Translations under genes and position numbers: made by a program
The notes under the pieces: model-generated
The model's database searches: none
Told to the model about the DNA's origin: nothing
Seen by the model: the letters and a program-made list of their open reading frames with translations, nothing else
From: Fibrobacter sp.
Lineage (GTDB): Bacteria > Fibrobacterota > Fibrobacteria > Fibrobacterales > Fibrobacteraceae
Assembly (NCBI GenBank): GCA_017503015.1
Contig: JAFVTX010000002.1
Location: 1-64,000 of the forward strand
Length of the DNA stretch: 64,000 nt
Reading direction: 5' to 3'
Part shown: positions 1 through 8,251 of the stretch, one piece after another
Layout of the letters: the number at the start of each line of letters is the position of its first letter
Numbering within the stretch: position 1 is the first letter of the stretch

Positions 1-92
1 AGGCACAGCAAGACCGTAAGTCCAAGAATCATCAAGAAGCGCCCGGCGACGCTTTTTAAACTCTTGATAATTCGTGGTTGAACGTCGGTCAT
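1..92 (-). CDS. Partial membrane protein downstream of ftsY
   Basis: Only the first 30 codons are inside the window; the gene runs off the left edge. It starts with ATG at 92, 8 bases after the ftsY stop, so it is probably the third gene of a clpP-ftsY operon. The visible residues begin MTDVQPRIIKSLK and then turn hydrophobic (FLMILGLTVLLC), as in an N-terminal membrane anchor preceded by a short basic cytoplasmic segment. No family can be named from so little sequence. Confidence 0.5.
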   Translation of the reverse strand, partial: MTDVQPRIIKSLKSVAGRFLMILGLTVLLC

Positions 93-100
93 GACGGTTT

Positions 101-1021
101 TCAGGTTTCGCTTTCCAGGGCGTTTTCGAAAAGGCCTTCTACATATTCGGCCTTGCTGAAAGGCACCAGCTGGTCGATGCGTTCGCCCATGCCAATCCAG
201 CGGATGGGAATCTGCAGGGAGCTTGCGATGGAAAGCACTGCTCCGCCGCGGGCCGTGCCGTCTAGCTTGGTGACCACCAGGCCCGTAAGGGGGAAGCTCT
301 GGTTGAAAATCTTGGTCTGGTTGATGGTGTTCTGACCGGTGTTGCCGTCAATGACCAGCCACATGTCGTGAGGCATGTCGGGGTTCACCTTCTTGATGAC
401 GCGGACTATCTTCTTGAGTTCTTCCATCAGGTAGTCCTTGTTGTGCAGACGGCCTGCGGTATCGATGAGCACCACGTCGCAGCCGCGGGCCACAGCCGCA
501 TTGCAAGCATCAAACGCCACGGCTGCAGGGTCGGAACCTTCTTGATGTTTTACGAATTCGGCGCCGCTACGTTCGGCCCAGGTTTCCAGCTGGTCGATGG
601 CCGCCGCACGGAAGGTATCGCAGGCGGCAATCATCACCTTCTTGCCTTCGTCCTTGAGGCGGGCGGCAAGCTTACCGATTGTGGTGGTCTTGCCGGCACC
701 GTTTACACCGATGACCAGCACCACATGGGGCTTGCCCTTGAGTTCAAAGGGGGGAGGGTCTTTCAAGAGGCGTTCCGCCTCGCTCCGCATAATGTCAAGA
801 ACCTGCTCGGTGGTCAGTGACTTGCCGAGAGCCTGCTCGCGTAAGGCGTCGGTCAACAGGAATGCGGCTTCGACACCCACGTCGGCCTTGATGAGGTGCT
901 CTTCCAGCTCTTCCAGGGTTTCGTCGGTAATTTTCCCGGCGCCTACAATACCCTTGAGCTCGCCCATAAGGGCGTCACGGGTCTTGGCAAGGCCGCTCTT
1001 GATGGCAGAAAAAAGTCCCAT
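101..1021 (-). CDS. ftsY: Signal recognition particle receptor FtsY
   Basis: FtsY is the SRP receptor GTPase that docks ribosome-nascent chain complexes at the inner membrane. The 306-residue protein shows a helical N domain (about 1-90) and then the G domain, with P-loop GVNGAGKTTT, the DTFRAAA motif, DTAGRLHNK and TKLDGTARGG. The acidic A domain found in enterobacterial FtsY is absent, which is normal for short FtsY proteins. Its ATG shares one base with the clpP stop codon (TAATG), so the two genes are translationally coupled. A further membrane protein follows after 8 bases. Confidence 0.97.
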   Translation of the reverse strand: MGLFSAIKSGLAKTRDALMGELKGIVGAGKITDETLEELEEHLIKADVGVEAAFLLTDALREQALGKSLTTEQVLDIMRSEAERLLKDPPPFELKGKPHVVLVIGVNGAGKTTTIGKLAARLKDEGKKVMIAACDTFRAAAIDQLETWAERSGAEFVKHQEGSDPAAVAFDACNAAVARGCDVVLIDTAGRLHNKDYLMEELKKIVRVIKKVNPDMPHDMWLVIDGNTGQNTINQTKIFNQSFPLTGLVVTKLDGTARGGAVLSIASSLQIPIRWIGMGERIDQLVPFSKAEYVEGLFENALESET

Positions 1022-1602
1022 TATACCAGGCTCTCGACCTTATCGACCAGACCGTAGGCCCTGGCCTCTTCGGCGCTCATAAAGTTGTCGCGTTCGGTGT
1101 CCTTGTCGATTTCTTCGATGCTATGGCCCGAAGTTTCGGCAAGAATCTTGCCCGTGATGTTACGGATGCGGAGCATTTCTTCGGCCTGGATCTGGATATC
1201 GCTAGCGGGCGCCACGATTTCGCCGTGAATCAGGGGCTGGTGGATCATGATACGGGCATTGGGCCAGGCGTAACGCTTGCCCTTGGCACCGGAGGTGAGG
1301 AGGACAGCTCCCATGGAGGCGGCCTGACCACAGCAGACGGTAACCACGTCGCTCTTGATGGCGTTCATGCAGTCGTAAATGGCAAGACCGCTAGAAATCA
1401 CTCCGCCCGGGCTGTTGATAAAGAACACGATGTCTTCGTGGTTCAGGGAATCCAGGTACAGGAGCTGCTTGACGATGCGTTCGGCGCTTTCGTCATCCAC
1501 TCCGCCCCACAAAAAAATCCTGCGCTTGGAGGCGAGGAACTCCTCGGCCTTTTTCATCATTTCGGGTGTCTGGTTTTCTTTCTTTTCGCTACAGTCAGCC
1601 AT
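1021..1602 (-). CDS. clpP: ATP-dependent Clp protease proteolytic subunit ClpP
   Basis: ClpP is the serine peptidase barrel that degrades substrates unfolded by ClpX or ClpA. The 193-residue protein has the catalytic serine (Ser96) in GQAASMGAV and the catalytic histidine (His121) in MIHQP. The INSPGG motif is near residue 64, and the acidic member of the triad is probably in the DTERDNFMSAEEA segment. Length fits the family. The first 20 residues are charged and less conserved. It is the first gene of a clpP-ftsY unit and is transcribed divergently from aroD. Confidence 0.96.
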   Translation of the reverse strand: MADCSEKKENQTPEMMKKAEEFLASKRRIFLWGGVDDESAERIVKQLLYLDSLNHEDIVFFINSPGGVISSGLAIYDCMNAIKSDVVTVCCGQAASMGAVLLTSGAKGKRYAWPNARIMIHQPLIHGEIVAPASDIQIQAEEMLRIRNITGKILAETSGHSIEEIDKDTERDNFMSAEEARAYGLVDKVESLV

Positions 1603-1697
1603 AATGAATCCTTTTTGTTCAAGTATAATTTAGAAATTATTCAACACTGAATTATCGCCATTTCCTTGCAAAATGTAAAGATTCCTATATTTGGCCC

Positions 1698-2462
1698 ATG
1701 CCCGCGTGCAACGATAAAATTTTGGTAGGCCTTGTCAGTCCCGAAGTCCTCTCCGCCATAGAGTCGGACTCCATGCACCCCGTGTTTCTGGACCTGCAAG
1801 CCTGTTCGGCGCTAGAAATCCGGTATGACTTTTTCGAAGAGTCCCTCTGGCCGGGCCTTTCGGCGCGGGTCCGGAAGGTAGCGCCCCACGCCATGCAGAT
1901 AGGCACCATCCGCCTCAAGCGGGATGGCGGGGCCTTTCAGGATTCCCGTGCCGGAGACCGCCTGCCCCTGTGGAAAAACATCCTGGAAGCGGAGCAGGTG
2001 CCGGGCTGGCTGGACCTGGAGCAGGACTGCCTCTACGACTACGAAAAGCTGTCCGCCCTGGCCGACCGCCGGAATGTAAAAATCCTTATCTCTCAGCACA
2101 ATTTTTCCCGCACGCCTACGGACATGGAACTGCGGGATTACGCCCGAGACGTTTCCCGCCTAGGGGCCGAAGGTCTGAAAATTGCTGCCATGTGCAACTC
2201 CGAAGAGGACTGTGACCGTCTGTACAGGTTCACGCAGAAATTTTCTGGCGACTTTGAACTTTTTGCCGCCTTCGGCATGGGTGACCTTGGCCGGGTAAGC
2301 CGAATCTGGTCCCTGAAAGAGGGGGCGAACCTGACCTACGGGGCCATTGGCCAAGTGGCTGCCCCCGGTCAAATCCAGGTGCCGGTGATGGCGGAAGCCC
2401 TTGAAAAACTGTCGGATTTCCATTCCAAATTCGAAATTTCCGCATTTTTGAACGAAAAATGA
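1698..2462 (+). CDS. aroD: Type I 3-dehydroquinate dehydratase
   Basis: This enzyme of the shikimate pathway dehydrates 3-dehydroquinate through a Schiff base. Family hallmarks in the 254 residues are the EIRYD motif (Glu40, Arg42), ISQHNF with catalytic His134, the Schiff-base lysine in GLKIAAM (Lys161) and the C-terminal APGQIQVP loop, which matches SAPGQ in other AroD proteins. The ATG lies only six bases after a TATATT hexamer (1686-1691) and no Shine-Dalgarno sequence is visible, so the mRNA may be leaderless; no good -35 is seen at 17 bases. Confidence 0.93.
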   Translation: MPACNDKILVGLVSPEVLSAIESDSMHPVFLDLQACSALEIRYDFFEESLWPGLSARVRKVAPHAMQIGTIRLKRDGGAFQDSRAGDRLPLWKNILEAEQVPGWLDLEQDCLYDYEKLSALADRRNVKILISQHNFSRTPTDMELRDYARDVSRLGAEGLKIAAMCNSEEDCDRLYRFTQKFSGDFELFAAFGMGDLGRVSRIWSLKEGANLTYGAIGQVAAPGQIQVPVMAEALEKLSDFHSKFEISAFLNEK

Positions 2463-2489
2463 CGGTTTTCCTTTTTTTATCCTTATTTT

Positions 2490-2519
2490 TTGGCAAAAAG
2501 GCCTTAAATTTTCTAAATA
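2490..2519 (+). promoter_or_regulatory. Possible promoter of the PTS EIIA gene
   Basis: TTGGCA (2490-2495) and TAAATA (2514-2519) are separated by 18 bases and lie upstream of the ATG at 2547. The match to consensus is moderate. Confidence 0.4.
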
Positions 2520-2546
2520 TCTATCTTGTAGATAGAGGATAATGAT

Positions 2547-3011
2547 ATGCGTCTTTCTGAACGGTTTGTAGATAATTGCATTTTGATCAATTCTCCTTGC
2601 GAAACCAAGGAGGCCATTCTGAACGAACTGGTGGATACTCTTTGCAGCGCCTATAAGCTGGAACATCGCGACGAAATTTTTGAGGCCGTCTGGAACCGCG
2701 AAAAGACCCGTTCCACCGGTATCGGTTGCGGCCTGGCCGTGCCCCACGCCAAGATTGACTACGTGGACCGCATGTGCATGGTGGCCGCCACTGTCGAAAA
2801 GGGCCTGGACTTCGAGTCCTTTGACGGCGAACCCGTTTATTTGCTGATTCTCATCGTAAGCCCCGGAAACACTGTCGGACCGCACCTGAAGGCCCTGTCT
2901 TCGGTGAGCCGCCTCCTGGCCGACGGCAACGTCCGCAAGGAGCTGATTGCCGCCAAGACCCCGGCGGAGTTCCTGACTATCCTCAAGGGCGCCGAGGATA
3001 AGTACCTGTAG
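2547..3011 (+). CDS. PTS EIIA protein of the fructose/nitrogen (PtsN-like) type
   Basis: The 154-residue protein is a single EIIA-Fru/Ntr domain. The phosphoacceptor histidine is His67 in GCGLAVPHAK, preceded by the typical NREKTRSTGIG segment. No EIIB or EIIC gene lies nearby, so a regulatory PtsN-like role is more likely than sugar uptake, though this is inference. A Shine-Dalgarno-like AGAGGA precedes the ATG. A GGCGGC-AAAA-GCCGCC hairpin directly follows the stop codon but lacks a T-run. Confidence 0.9.
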   Translation: MRLSERFVDNCILINSPCETKEAILNELVDTLCSAYKLEHRDEIFEAVWNREKTRSTGIGCGLAVPHAKIDYVDRMCMVAATVEKGLDFESFDGEPVYLLILIVSPGNTVGPHLKALSSVSRLLADGNVRKELIAAKTPAEFLTILKGAEDKYL

Positions 3012-3027
3012 GCGGCAAAAGCCGCCT
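3012..3027 (+). terminator. Hairpin after the EIIA gene, weak terminator
   Basis: GGCGGC, loop AAAA, GCCGCC directly abuts the stop codon. There is no T-run, so it may be an mRNA 3'-end stabiliser rather than an intrinsic terminator. Confidence 0.4.
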
Positions 3028-3029
3028 GT

Positions 3030-3116
3030 AGATACTAGTTACTAGTTCTAAGTTACTAGATATTTTTGTATAAAATTCTAGTAACTAGCGAAGCGTAACT
3101 TGGAACTTAGAACTCG
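3030..3116. repeat. CTAGTTACTAG-rich inverted repeat
   Basis: The stretch is built from variants of CTAGTTACTAG and TTCTAAGTTAC. GTTACTAGA and TCTAGTAAC form a perfect 9-base inverted repeat around an AT-rich loop, flanked by further partial complements (GTTCTAAG / CTTGGAAC). It sits between the EIIA gene and the tRNA promoter and looks like a dispersed repeat remnant. Confidence 0.55.
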
Positions 3117-3123
3117 CCATCCC

Positions 3124-3152
3124 TTGACAACCTCCTGTCCCTTTTATATATT
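3124..3152 (+). promoter_or_regulatory. Sigma-70 type promoter of tRNA-Val
   Basis: TTGACA (3124-3129), 17-base spacer, TATATT (3147-3152), 12 bases upstream of the tRNA 5' end. This is a near-consensus housekeeping promoter. Confidence 0.85.
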
Positions 3153-3164
3153 TGCACCCACCTC

Positions 3165-3239
3165 GGACGGTTAGCTCAGTTGGTTTAGAGCGCTGCTTTC
3201 ACACGGCAGAGGTCACTGGTTCAAATCCAGTACCGTCCA
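3165..3239 (+). tRNA. tRNA-Val (anticodon CAC)
   Basis: The 75-base sequence folds as a full cloverleaf. The acceptor stem is GGACGGT/ACCGTCC, the D stem GCTC/GAGC, the anticodon stem CTGCT/GGCAG with loop TTCACAC, and the T stem ACTGG/CCAGT with loop TTCAAAT. The discriminator is A and the 3' CCA is not encoded. The CAC anticodon reads GUG valine codons. It has its own promoter and terminator. Confidence 0.93.
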
Positions 3240-3243
3240 CTCG

Positions 3244-3278
3244 AAAGGTCCTGCTTCGGCGGGGCCTTTTTGTTTTTG
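3244..3278 (+). terminator. Intrinsic terminator of tRNA-Val
   Basis: AAGGTCCTGC and GCGGGGCCTT pair (with two G-T wobbles) around a TTCG tetraloop, followed by TTTGTTTTT. Confidence 0.85.
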
Positions 3279-3328
3279 TCCGGGGCGTTTTAGACCGCGG
3301 GACAACCGTTGGTTACAAGAGGCGCCGC

Positions 3329-4366
3329 CTAAACCTGCCCGAAGAACAAGTCCGAAAGGGCAGAGCGGAACTGGTTGATGCGGTCGGCGCTGGGTTCCCG
3401 GTGTGGCCAGGTGAAGTTGCTCAGGAGGACTACAGCCGCTCCCTTTTCGGGGTCGGCCACGATGCTTGCTCCGGTAAAACCGGTTTTTCCGAAGGTGCGG
3501 GGGGAGCGGCGGCTTCCCATGAACCGTTCGGCGTTCAACTCCCAGCCGAGGGCCGTTTCTGCACCCACCTCCGGGGCGAAGGCGTTGTGGCTTACCAGGT
3601 CAAGCAGCCCCTTGGGGGCGACGGTCTTGCCTTCGAAGACACCGTCGTTCAAGACCATCTGCACAAAGCGGAGCAGGTCGGGGACGGTGCTGAACATGCC
3701 GGCAGAACCTACGGGGAAAAGTTTCCGGAGCACCCAGGCGCTTTCGTCGTGAATTTCCCCCTGGATGGTGCGGCCCCGGAATTCGCATTCTTCCGTGGGC
3801 ATGATCTGCTCCTTTGGGAACCGGTCCAGCGGGTCCCAGCCGGAACGCTCCATCTGTAGCGGCTCGAAGAAGGTCTCTTGCCCCAGCTGCTGCAGGGACT
3901 TTCCGGTGAGGCGGTTCAGCACGATTCCCAGCAGCACGCTGGGCGGGTTTCCGTAGTTGAAGGCCTTGCCCGGCGGAATCTGGAACTGGTAGGTGAACAG
4001 GGCCTCCAGAATCTTTTCGGGCGGAAGAGTCCGGAGAGTCTTCATGGGCACCCGGTAGTCCAGGCTATGGGTCAGCAGGTGGAAAATCCGGATGTCGCCC
4101 CGGTAGTTGGTGTGCAGCTCCGGAATGAAGTCTATGACCTTGGCGTCAACATCCAGTTCGCCCCGCAGAATGCTGCACAGGGCAAGAGTCGAGGTGGGGC
4201 AGACCTTGGTAAGGGAGGCAATGTCGAAGAGGGTGTCTTCGGCAGTGTCCAGCGCAACGACGTGCCGCGAACCGTCGGGCAGTACAAAGCCTGCCACGGC
4301 CTTGCTAAAGATGCCCTGGGCTTTGCCCTGGATGAGCAGTTCCTGGATGGTCGCTTTGTTGAACAT
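3329..4366 (-). CDS. Serine hydrolase of the beta-lactamase (class C) / DD-peptidase family
   Basis: The 345-residue protein has the three motifs of the AmpC-like superfamily: SLTK (Ser51, Lys54), a Tyr-Gly-Asn in FNYGNPPS near residue 140, and KTG in FGKTGFTGAS near residue 308. Such proteins are usually esterases or peptidases of unknown substrate, and true beta-lactamase activity cannot be claimed. No signal peptide is evident, so a cytoplasmic location is likely. The start ATG at 4366 follows GAAGGAAC. It converges with the tRNA unit. Confidence 0.85.
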   Translation of the reverse strand: MFNKATIQELLIQGKAQGIFSKAVAGFVLPDGSRHVVALDTAEDTLFDIASLTKVCPTSTLALCSILRGELDVDAKVIDFIPELHTNYRGDIRIFHLLTHSLDYRVPMKTLRTLPPEKILEALFTYQFQIPPGKAFNYGNPPSVLLGIVLNRLTGKSLQQLGQETFFEPLQMERSGWDPLDRFPKEQIMPTEECEFRGRTIQGEIHDESAWVLRKLFPVGSAGMFSTVPDLLRFVQMVLNDGVFEGKTVAPKGLLDLVSHNAFAPEVGAETALGWELNAERFMGSRRSPRTFGKTGFTGASIVADPEKGAAVVLLSNFTWPHREPSADRINQFRSALSDLFFGQV

Positions 4367-4383
4367 GTTCCTTCTTCCCCCTT

Positions 4384-4491
4384 TGTCATCCTGAGGCGGA
4401 GCCGAAGGATCCAGACACGAATTTTATACCATCAACTGACGGCCAAGAACTTGTGTCCTGGATGCTTCGTCGCGCAGCTCCTCGGCATGAC
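4384..4491. repeat. Long imperfect palindromic repeat (GTCATCCTGAG...GGCATGAC)
   Basis: The left end GTCATCCTGAG...GAAGGATCCA and the right end TGGATGCTTC...GGCATGAC are imperfect inverted complements, giving an element of about 107 bases. A second copy with the same ends and a different middle lies at 14909-15022. This is REP/MITE-like non-coding DNA. Confidence 0.7.
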
Positions 4492-4505
4492 GTAAGGAAA
4501 CGTCA

Positions 4506-5768
4506 TTACAAATCAATAACGCGGTCGTTCTGCAAGAGCTGCTCGAAGGTCTGCCTTTCGCGGATGACCTTCAGTTCGCCATTAGTGTACATGGTCTCGG
4601 CGGCGTAGCGGCGGCTGTTGTAGTTGCTGCTCATGGCGGCACCGTAGGCACCAGCATCATGGAGAATCAGCAAGTCGCCGACCTTTGCTTTCGGGAGCTT
4701 GCGGGTCACCACGAAGCCACCTTCTTCCTGCGTGAACACGTCACCAGATTCGCAGAGCGGGCCTGCCACCACTGCGTCGACCATCTCGTTCATTTCGCGA
4801 CCGTCGCGGGCGATGATGGAAATGGCGTGGTAGCTACCGTAGAAGCTCGGGCGCACCAGGTCGGTAAAGCCCGCGTCGAGCAGGTAGAATAAATTGTCGC
4901 CCTGCTTTTTGACGGCGCGGATTTCGGCCATCAGGTAACCGCTTTCGGCCACCAGGTAGCGACCGGGTTCCACTTCCAGGTGAACCTCGTGGCCGATGCT
5001 CTGCTGGATGTTCTTGCGGGCCTTGTCCCACAGGTCGTAGTAGGCCTGCATGTCGATGCGGTTGCCCTTGTCTTCTTCGTGGTACGGAATCGGGAGGCCG
5101 CCCCCTGCACTGATGGTGCGCAAATGAGAGCCCAGGCGGCGGCTAGCGTCCACCATGGCGTCGCAAACCTGCGAGAGGTGCTCGAAGTCGGAGCCGGAAC
5201 CGATGTGCATGTGGAGTCCTGTAATCCACATCCCGTTTGCCTGCGCGAGCTTGACGCAGTCCTTGATCTGTTCGTGCCACACGCCGTGCTTGCTAAGCGG
5301 GCCGCCGGTATTCACCTTGCTGGAATGCCCGTGGCCGAAGCCCGGGTTCACGCGGAGCGTAAGTTCCGACTTCACGCCGAAATCGGCCAGCTGCTGGATC
5401 ATGTCGGGGGAACCCACGTTCACCGCGATGTCGTACTTCTTCACGAGTTCAAGCGCGTCCTTGTCAAAGATATCTGCGGTGTAAACAATCTCGGGAGCCT
5501 TGCCCTTCTGTTGGCCGCCCTTGAAACCCGCCTTCAACGCGCGCACGATTTCGCCTGCAGAGACGGCATCCACCACGCCGCCCAGCTTGCGCACCAGCGC
5601 TACGATGGAGAGGTTCGGGCAAGCCTTCTGGGCAAAACGCACGGTGTCGAAAACCTGAACTTCCTTCACGCGCTTCTCAATGGTGGCGCGATCATAGAGC
5701 CAGAGGGGGGTGCCGTACTGTTCGGCAGCCTTCACGAAAACTTCTTGAGGGATGGAATAATTTGTCAT
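4506..5768 (-). CDS. lysA: Diaminopimelate decarboxylase
   Basis: LysA makes L-lysine from meso-diaminopimelate and is PLP dependent. The 420-residue protein has the PLP lysine in RFAQKACPN, GLHMHIGSGS, the glycine-rich phosphate loop SAGGGLPIPY, EPGRYLVAE, the GPLCESGD motif that supplies the dimer-interface cysteine, and DAGAYGAAM near the C-terminus. A longer reading exists upstream, but the family N-terminus starts at MTNYSIPQ, so 5768 is chosen. The RFAQKA motif departs from the usual YALKAN. Confidence 0.94.
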   Translation of the reverse strand: MTNYSIPQEVFVKAAEQYGTPLWLYDRATIEKRVKEVQVFDTVRFAQKACPNLSIVALVRKLGGVVDAVSAGEIVRALKAGFKGGQQKGKAPEIVYTADIFDKDALELVKKYDIAVNVGSPDMIQQLADFGVKSELTLRVNPGFGHGHSSKVNTGGPLSKHGVWHEQIKDCVKLAQANGMWITGLHMHIGSGSDFEHLSQVCDAMVDASRRLGSHLRTISAGGGLPIPYHEEDKGNRIDMQAYYDLWDKARKNIQQSIGHEVHLEVEPGRYLVAESGYLMAEIRAVKKQGDNLFYLLDAGFTDLVRPSFYGSYHAISIIARDGREMNEMVDAVVAGPLCESGDVFTQEEGGFVVTRKLPKAKVGDLLILHDAGAYGAAMSSNYNSRRYAAETMYTNGELKVIRERQTFEQLLQNDRVIDL

Positions 5769-6111
5769 ACGACGAAAATTTAGTTTTTTATTATGCGGGA
5801 GGGGCCCCAGCTCGGAGTTGCGAAGGCCGCACGGGCCCCTCCCTGCACCCTCCCCATCCTGGCGCAAGCGCCAACCTTACGGCTCAACCATGGCCATACA
5901 AGTATGGCCGCGGCACTCGCCTTGATCGGTTGTGGCCGACGCTTCTATTCTCTAGCCGCTTTACACTATTTGTTAAATTAGACAGTTGTCACGCTACAGA
6001 CTTTTTTATTTTATAAAAAAGGTTTCGGTGATCCGAAACCTCTCTCGTCTTTCGTCTGTAGGGCCGTGGTTCGGCGATGCTCACCAACCTAGGCCCGTTC
6101 TTTCGTCTAGA
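5769..6111. other. Intergenic region with GC-rich inverted repeats
   Basis: No gene is seen here. An 11-base perfect inverted repeat, GGGAGGGGCCC (5797-5807) and GGGCCCCTCCC (5833-5843), is followed by a hairpin GGCCATAC-AA-GTATGGCC (5892-5909). Short phrases similar to this GC-rich text recur near 13.55 kb, suggesting dispersed repeat debris. The right part holds the terminator of the next gene. Confidence 0.5.
6014..6042 (-). terminator. Intrinsic terminator of the histone-tail/CBM48 gene
   Basis: On the minus strand GGTTTCGG, loop ATCA, CCGAAACC is followed by TTTTTTATAA. Confidence 0.85.
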
Positions 6112-6516
6112 TTACACGTGCTTGATCTTGTTGTCGCCTTCGTCCCAGTACTGACCGTCGCAGACGAACTTGTATTCGTAAACGCCGGAGTCGAGGGTGA
6201 CCTTGCCGACCCAGAGACCGGTCTTCTTGTCCTTCTTGAGCATATCCTTGTCGATAGCCCAGTTGTTGAAGGAACCGGCAACGGAAACGGTAGTGGCCAG
6301 GGGGCAGTTGGCTTCGAACACCACGGCGACCTTCTTGGAGGCCTTGGGGGCGGCTTTCTTTGCCGGAGCGGACTTAACGGCAGCCTTTTTCTCGGCAGCG
6401 GGCTTAGCAGCCTTGGGGGCGGCAGCCTTAGTGGCGGTCTTCTTGGCCGGGGCGGCCTTTACCGCAGCCTTCTTGGCAGCGGGTGCCTTTGTTGTCTTAG
6501 CAGTAGCTTTGGTCAT
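6112..6516 (-). CDS. Histone H1-like Lys/Ala tail fused to a CBM48 (AMPK-beta-like glycogen-binding) domain
   Basis: Residues 1-65 of 134 are almost only Lys, Ala, Pro and Thr in repeats of the AAPAKK and KKAAVK type, as in bacterial H1-like proteins. Residues 66-134 match the CBM48/AMPK-beta fold: VAVVFEANCP, VSVAGSFNNW, KKTGLWVGKV and YEYKFVCDGQYW. The protein ends a few residues earlier than most family members (no NPxxxP tail). A basic tail could bind nucleic acid or another polyanion, and the second domain glucan. A role linking glycogen to the nucleoid or to cell-wall anions is speculation. It is monocistronic with its own terminator. Confidence 0.85.
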   Translation of the reverse strand: MTKATAKTTKAPAAKKAAVKAAPAKKTATKAAAPKAAKPAAEKKAAVKSAPAKKAAPKASKKVAVVFEANCPLATTVSVAGSFNNWAIDKDMLKKDKKTGLWVGKVTLDSGVYEYKFVCDGQYWDEGDNKIKHV

Positions 6517-6737
6517 AGTTATCTCCTTTACTTAGTCCGCGCCAAAGATAGTAAAAAAAAGTTTAACTGTCTAATAAAAAAGTGAAATTATGCCTAAAAC
6601 TACGGATTATACACTGATAATTGCCTCAAAAAAGGCGAAAAAAACGGGTTCGTGGTCAAAAAAAGAAGAAAGTTGTTGTAAAAAACAGGACAATAATCTA
6701 TTTTTTCATCAAATAACTTAAAAAGGAGTATTCCCAA

Positions 6738-8159
6738 ATGAAAAAGAGCTTAACTCTCATGTTGGCCGTTACGTCGGCGTTTTTCTTCGCCTGTAGCGAC
6801 GACAGCAGTTCGGACAGCGGTACCAATGGTGGCAGCGTTACTATTGAGGTGTCCGGAACCATCTCTGTTGACCAAGAAAACAAGGCTGTTGTCGTTGCCA
6901 TCTCCAACGCCGAAGACGTGTGCGTCAACGAAAACAATACTTATGCTTGGAAGAATGTGGATTTCGGTGTAGATTCTTCTTTCGCAAAATACCTATTCTT
7001 GGGCGATACCCTGGTGGTAATCGATTGCGAAGAAATAGGTAAGGATGGCGAACCTAGGTATTGCGACGACGAGGGTCAGATGTTTGTTGGCGGCAAGGCC
7101 GATGACCTGAACGGCACCTGGAAGTCCGTTTATTGCATGTACGATACGGACGATGAAACGAGCCAATGCTTCAAGGCTTGTAAGGACGTCCCTGGTGGCA
7201 AGCTCACCGAAGAAGAAATGGCGAAGATGTACGAGGACATGTTCAGTTCCATGAGCGAGTTGGATATGGATGCGGAACCTGAAGTGGACCAGAAAATGAT
7301 GGACCGCATGACCTGCCTTGACGACAATGATTTGAGAAAGTTCCCGGAATCGATCATGAAGATATCGGGTAATTCAATAACTTCCAAGGTTACCTATAGC
7401 TATGGTGATGATGACAACTTTGACGACTACATGAATTCCAGATTCATGTCCAAGTTCTACAAGAACCTGGCAAAGGGCGATCCTTCGATTCCCGACACCT
7501 ACTACCTGACCGAAGAAGATTCCTCTGGTGTGGAACAGTACATCAAGTCGGCCGGTATTGAAGTGACGAAGCAGACCAAGAACAGCGTCACCTTCAAGTT
7601 TGCAGACCAGACTTTCTCGGTGGATGTCAAGAAATTCAACAATTCTGTTGACGGACGTGAATTTGCCATGTCTGTTTCCTTCAACAGCATGAGCTGCGAC
7701 CTAGAAGCCGAAGAAGGGGAAGTGACCAAGAGCACTTGCAAGGCTGAATATGGCGAATTCTTTGACAAGGAAACCGTAAAGGATGCTGCCGGCAACAAGA
7801 TTACGGTCGCCTATGAATACGAAAAGTCCAACGAAAAGGATTTTGACCGTTGCACCGACAAGATGGTGGATTCTGTGTATGCCGCCATCAAGGGTAAGGG
7901 TGGTTCGAGCGACGACGAATGTGATCGTATAATTCAAGAGTACTATGCTTGCTCCGCAAGTGGTTCCATTAACAGTAATTGTGACTTTGTGGCCTACCAG
8001 GAATGTGTAGCTGCCGCCACAGAAGACGACACCTATGATGTTTCCAGCCCCGATTGGGAACTCTACAAGAAGGCAACTTCTTCTGCTGAACTTGCCAAGA
8101 AAAAGTTCCTCAAGAATGCCCGCAAGATTGCCCGCAAACTGGAAAAGTTTGCCGAATAA
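6738..8159 (+). CDS. Serine/aspartate-rich lipoprotein, function unknown
   Basis: A 473-residue precursor begins with a lysine-led hydrophobic signal and a lipobox-like FFAC at residue 19, followed by DDSSSDSG, the spacer style of Fibrobacter lipoproteins. The mature part is acidic and has many cysteines (VCVN, DCEE, YCDD, QCFKAC, TCLDD and others), so disulfides are likely in the periplasm or at the surface. No known domain is recognised. An AAAAGGAG ribosome site precedes the ATG, and a terminator follows. Confidence 0.8.
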   Translation: MKKSLTLMLAVTSAFFFACSDDSSSDSGTNGGSVTIEVSGTISVDQENKAVVVAISNAEDVCVNENNTYAWKNVDFGVDSSFAKYLFLGDTLVVIDCEEIGKDGEPRYCDDEGQMFVGGKADDLNGTWKSVYCMYDTDDETSQCFKACKDVPGGKLTEEEMAKMYEDMFSSMSELDMDAEPEVDQKMMDRMTCLDDNDLRKFPESIMKISGNSITSKVTYSYGDDDNFDDYMNSRFMSKFYKNLAKGDPSIPDTYYLTEEDSSGVEQYIKSAGIEVTKQTKNSVTFKFADQTFSVDVKKFNNSVDGREFAMSVSFNSMSCDLEAEEGEVTKSTCKAEYGEFFDKETVKDAAGNKITVAYEYEKSNEKDFDRCTDKMVDSVYAAIKGKGGSSDDECDRIIQEYYACSASGSINSNCDFVAYQECVAAATEDDTYDVSSPDWELYKKATSSAELAKKKFLKNARKIARKLEKFAE

Positions 8160-8183
8160 GAAAAGGCTATTTGCTTGAAAATG

Positions 8184-8218
8184 ATCCCGGCCTCTTGGGT
8201 CGGGATTTTTTATTTTTG
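8184..8218 (+). terminator. Intrinsic terminator after the lipoprotein gene
   Basis: ATCCCGGCC, loop TCTT, GGGTCGGGAT (one G-T wobble) followed by TTTTTATTTTTG. Confidence 0.85.
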
Positions 8219-8251
8219 TAGAAAGCCGAGAAATAGCGGCAAGAGGTTTTT

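Noticed and set aside
3152-3859. A 235-codon plus-strand frame
   Set aside because: It runs across the tRNA-Val gene, its terminator and the antisense of the serine hydrolase; no family resemblance.
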